A DNA stretch of 24,014 nt, taken from positions 1-24,014 of the forward strand of contig CAJWTF010000046.1 of the NCBI GenBank assembly GCA_913046825.1, given 5' to 3'. Below, in pieces: positions 23,901 to 24,014 of the stretch. The notes beneath the pieces were generated by a model that did not search any database, had not been told where the DNA came from, and saw nothing but the letters and a program-made list of their open reading frames with translations. The DNA comes from an uncultured Rickettsiales bacterium (GTDB lineage Bacteria > Pseudomonadota > Alphaproteobacteria > UBA8366). A program made the position numbers and the translations under genes. Positions within the stretch are counted from its first letter, which is position 1, and every line of letters starts with the position of its first letter.

Positions 23901-24014
23901 ATTTATTTTTAGATATTTTAACTAGCCATTTTAATAATATTTCTATTAAAGAATATGTTGAAAATAATTTTTATAAAGATGTTATAAGATTAAAAAAAGA
24001 AGATTTAAGTATGT
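23901..24014. other. Very AT-rich right end (about 14% G+C), possible island edge or contig chimera
   Basis: Only 16 of the last 114 bases are G or C, against 33 of 60 just before (23821-23880). On the plus strand one frame (codons starting at 23903) stays open to the window end and uses AT-rich codons throughout, including ISIKEYVENNFYKDVIRLKK. This could be the start or middle of a gene from an AT-rich genome. I do not recognise the protein. On the minus strand all frames contain stops here. Confidence 0.6.

Overview
This window comes from the chromosome of an alphaproteobacterium with moderate G+C; a 60-base stretch I counted was 55%. The evidence is the presence of TrmFO, an NDUFAF6-like squalene/phytoene-synthase-fold protein, a stand-alone ErpA, and a housekeeping gene order typical of Rhodospirillales/Rhizobiales-like genomes: dgt-argS-SPOR-nagZ-M50-scpA-scpB-tatABC-serS-surE-pcm-nlpD, followed by a DUF815 ATPase and yajC-secD-secF-Mth938. 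I cannot name a genus.

Layout. At 1-594 is the 3' end of trmFO on the plus strand. It converges on a minus-strand pair: an NDUFAF6-like protein at 2457-1603 and a short-chain dehydrogenase at 1563-799. A PuuD-like membrane protein (2715-3308, plus strand) has its own promoter and a probably bidirectional terminator, which it shares with the minus-strand protein-export operon yajC-secD-secF-Mth938 (6737-3384). The DUF815 ATPase (6914-7774, plus strand) diverges from yajC and abuts nlpD tail to tail.

From 21570 down to 7775 every gene is on the minus strand: dgt, argS, a SPOR protein, nagZ, an M50 protease, scpA, scpB, an ABC ATPase, tatA, tatB, tatC, serS, surE, pcm and nlpD. Many junctions are 1-8 bp overlaps (ATGA, TGATG), which points to translational coupling. 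The set combines dNTP control, tRNA charging, peptidoglycan recycling and division, chromosome condensation, Tat export and protein repair.

The one member foreign to this order is the Fe(3+)-type ABC ATPase at 14256-13186. It has no permease or binding protein in the window, a His/Cys-rich cluster in its C-terminal domain, and a perfect palindrome upstream.

Divergent from dgt are erpA and xth (plus strand), with a hairpin terminator between them. The right end carries a minus-strand cupin gene followed by an overlapping HAD phosphatase broken by a one-base shift in a homopolymer. The pair resembles the tail domains of long sialic-acid-synthase-like proteins, so a surface-sugar locus may begin here. 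At about position 23900 the G+C falls from about 55% to about 14%, which suggests either a foreign island boundary or a chimeric contig end.

I found no tRNA, rRNA, CRISPR array or insertion sequence. No stretch longer than 300 bases lacks a gene. I see no convincing wholly new system; the best leads are the orphan ABC ATPase and the right-hand boundary.
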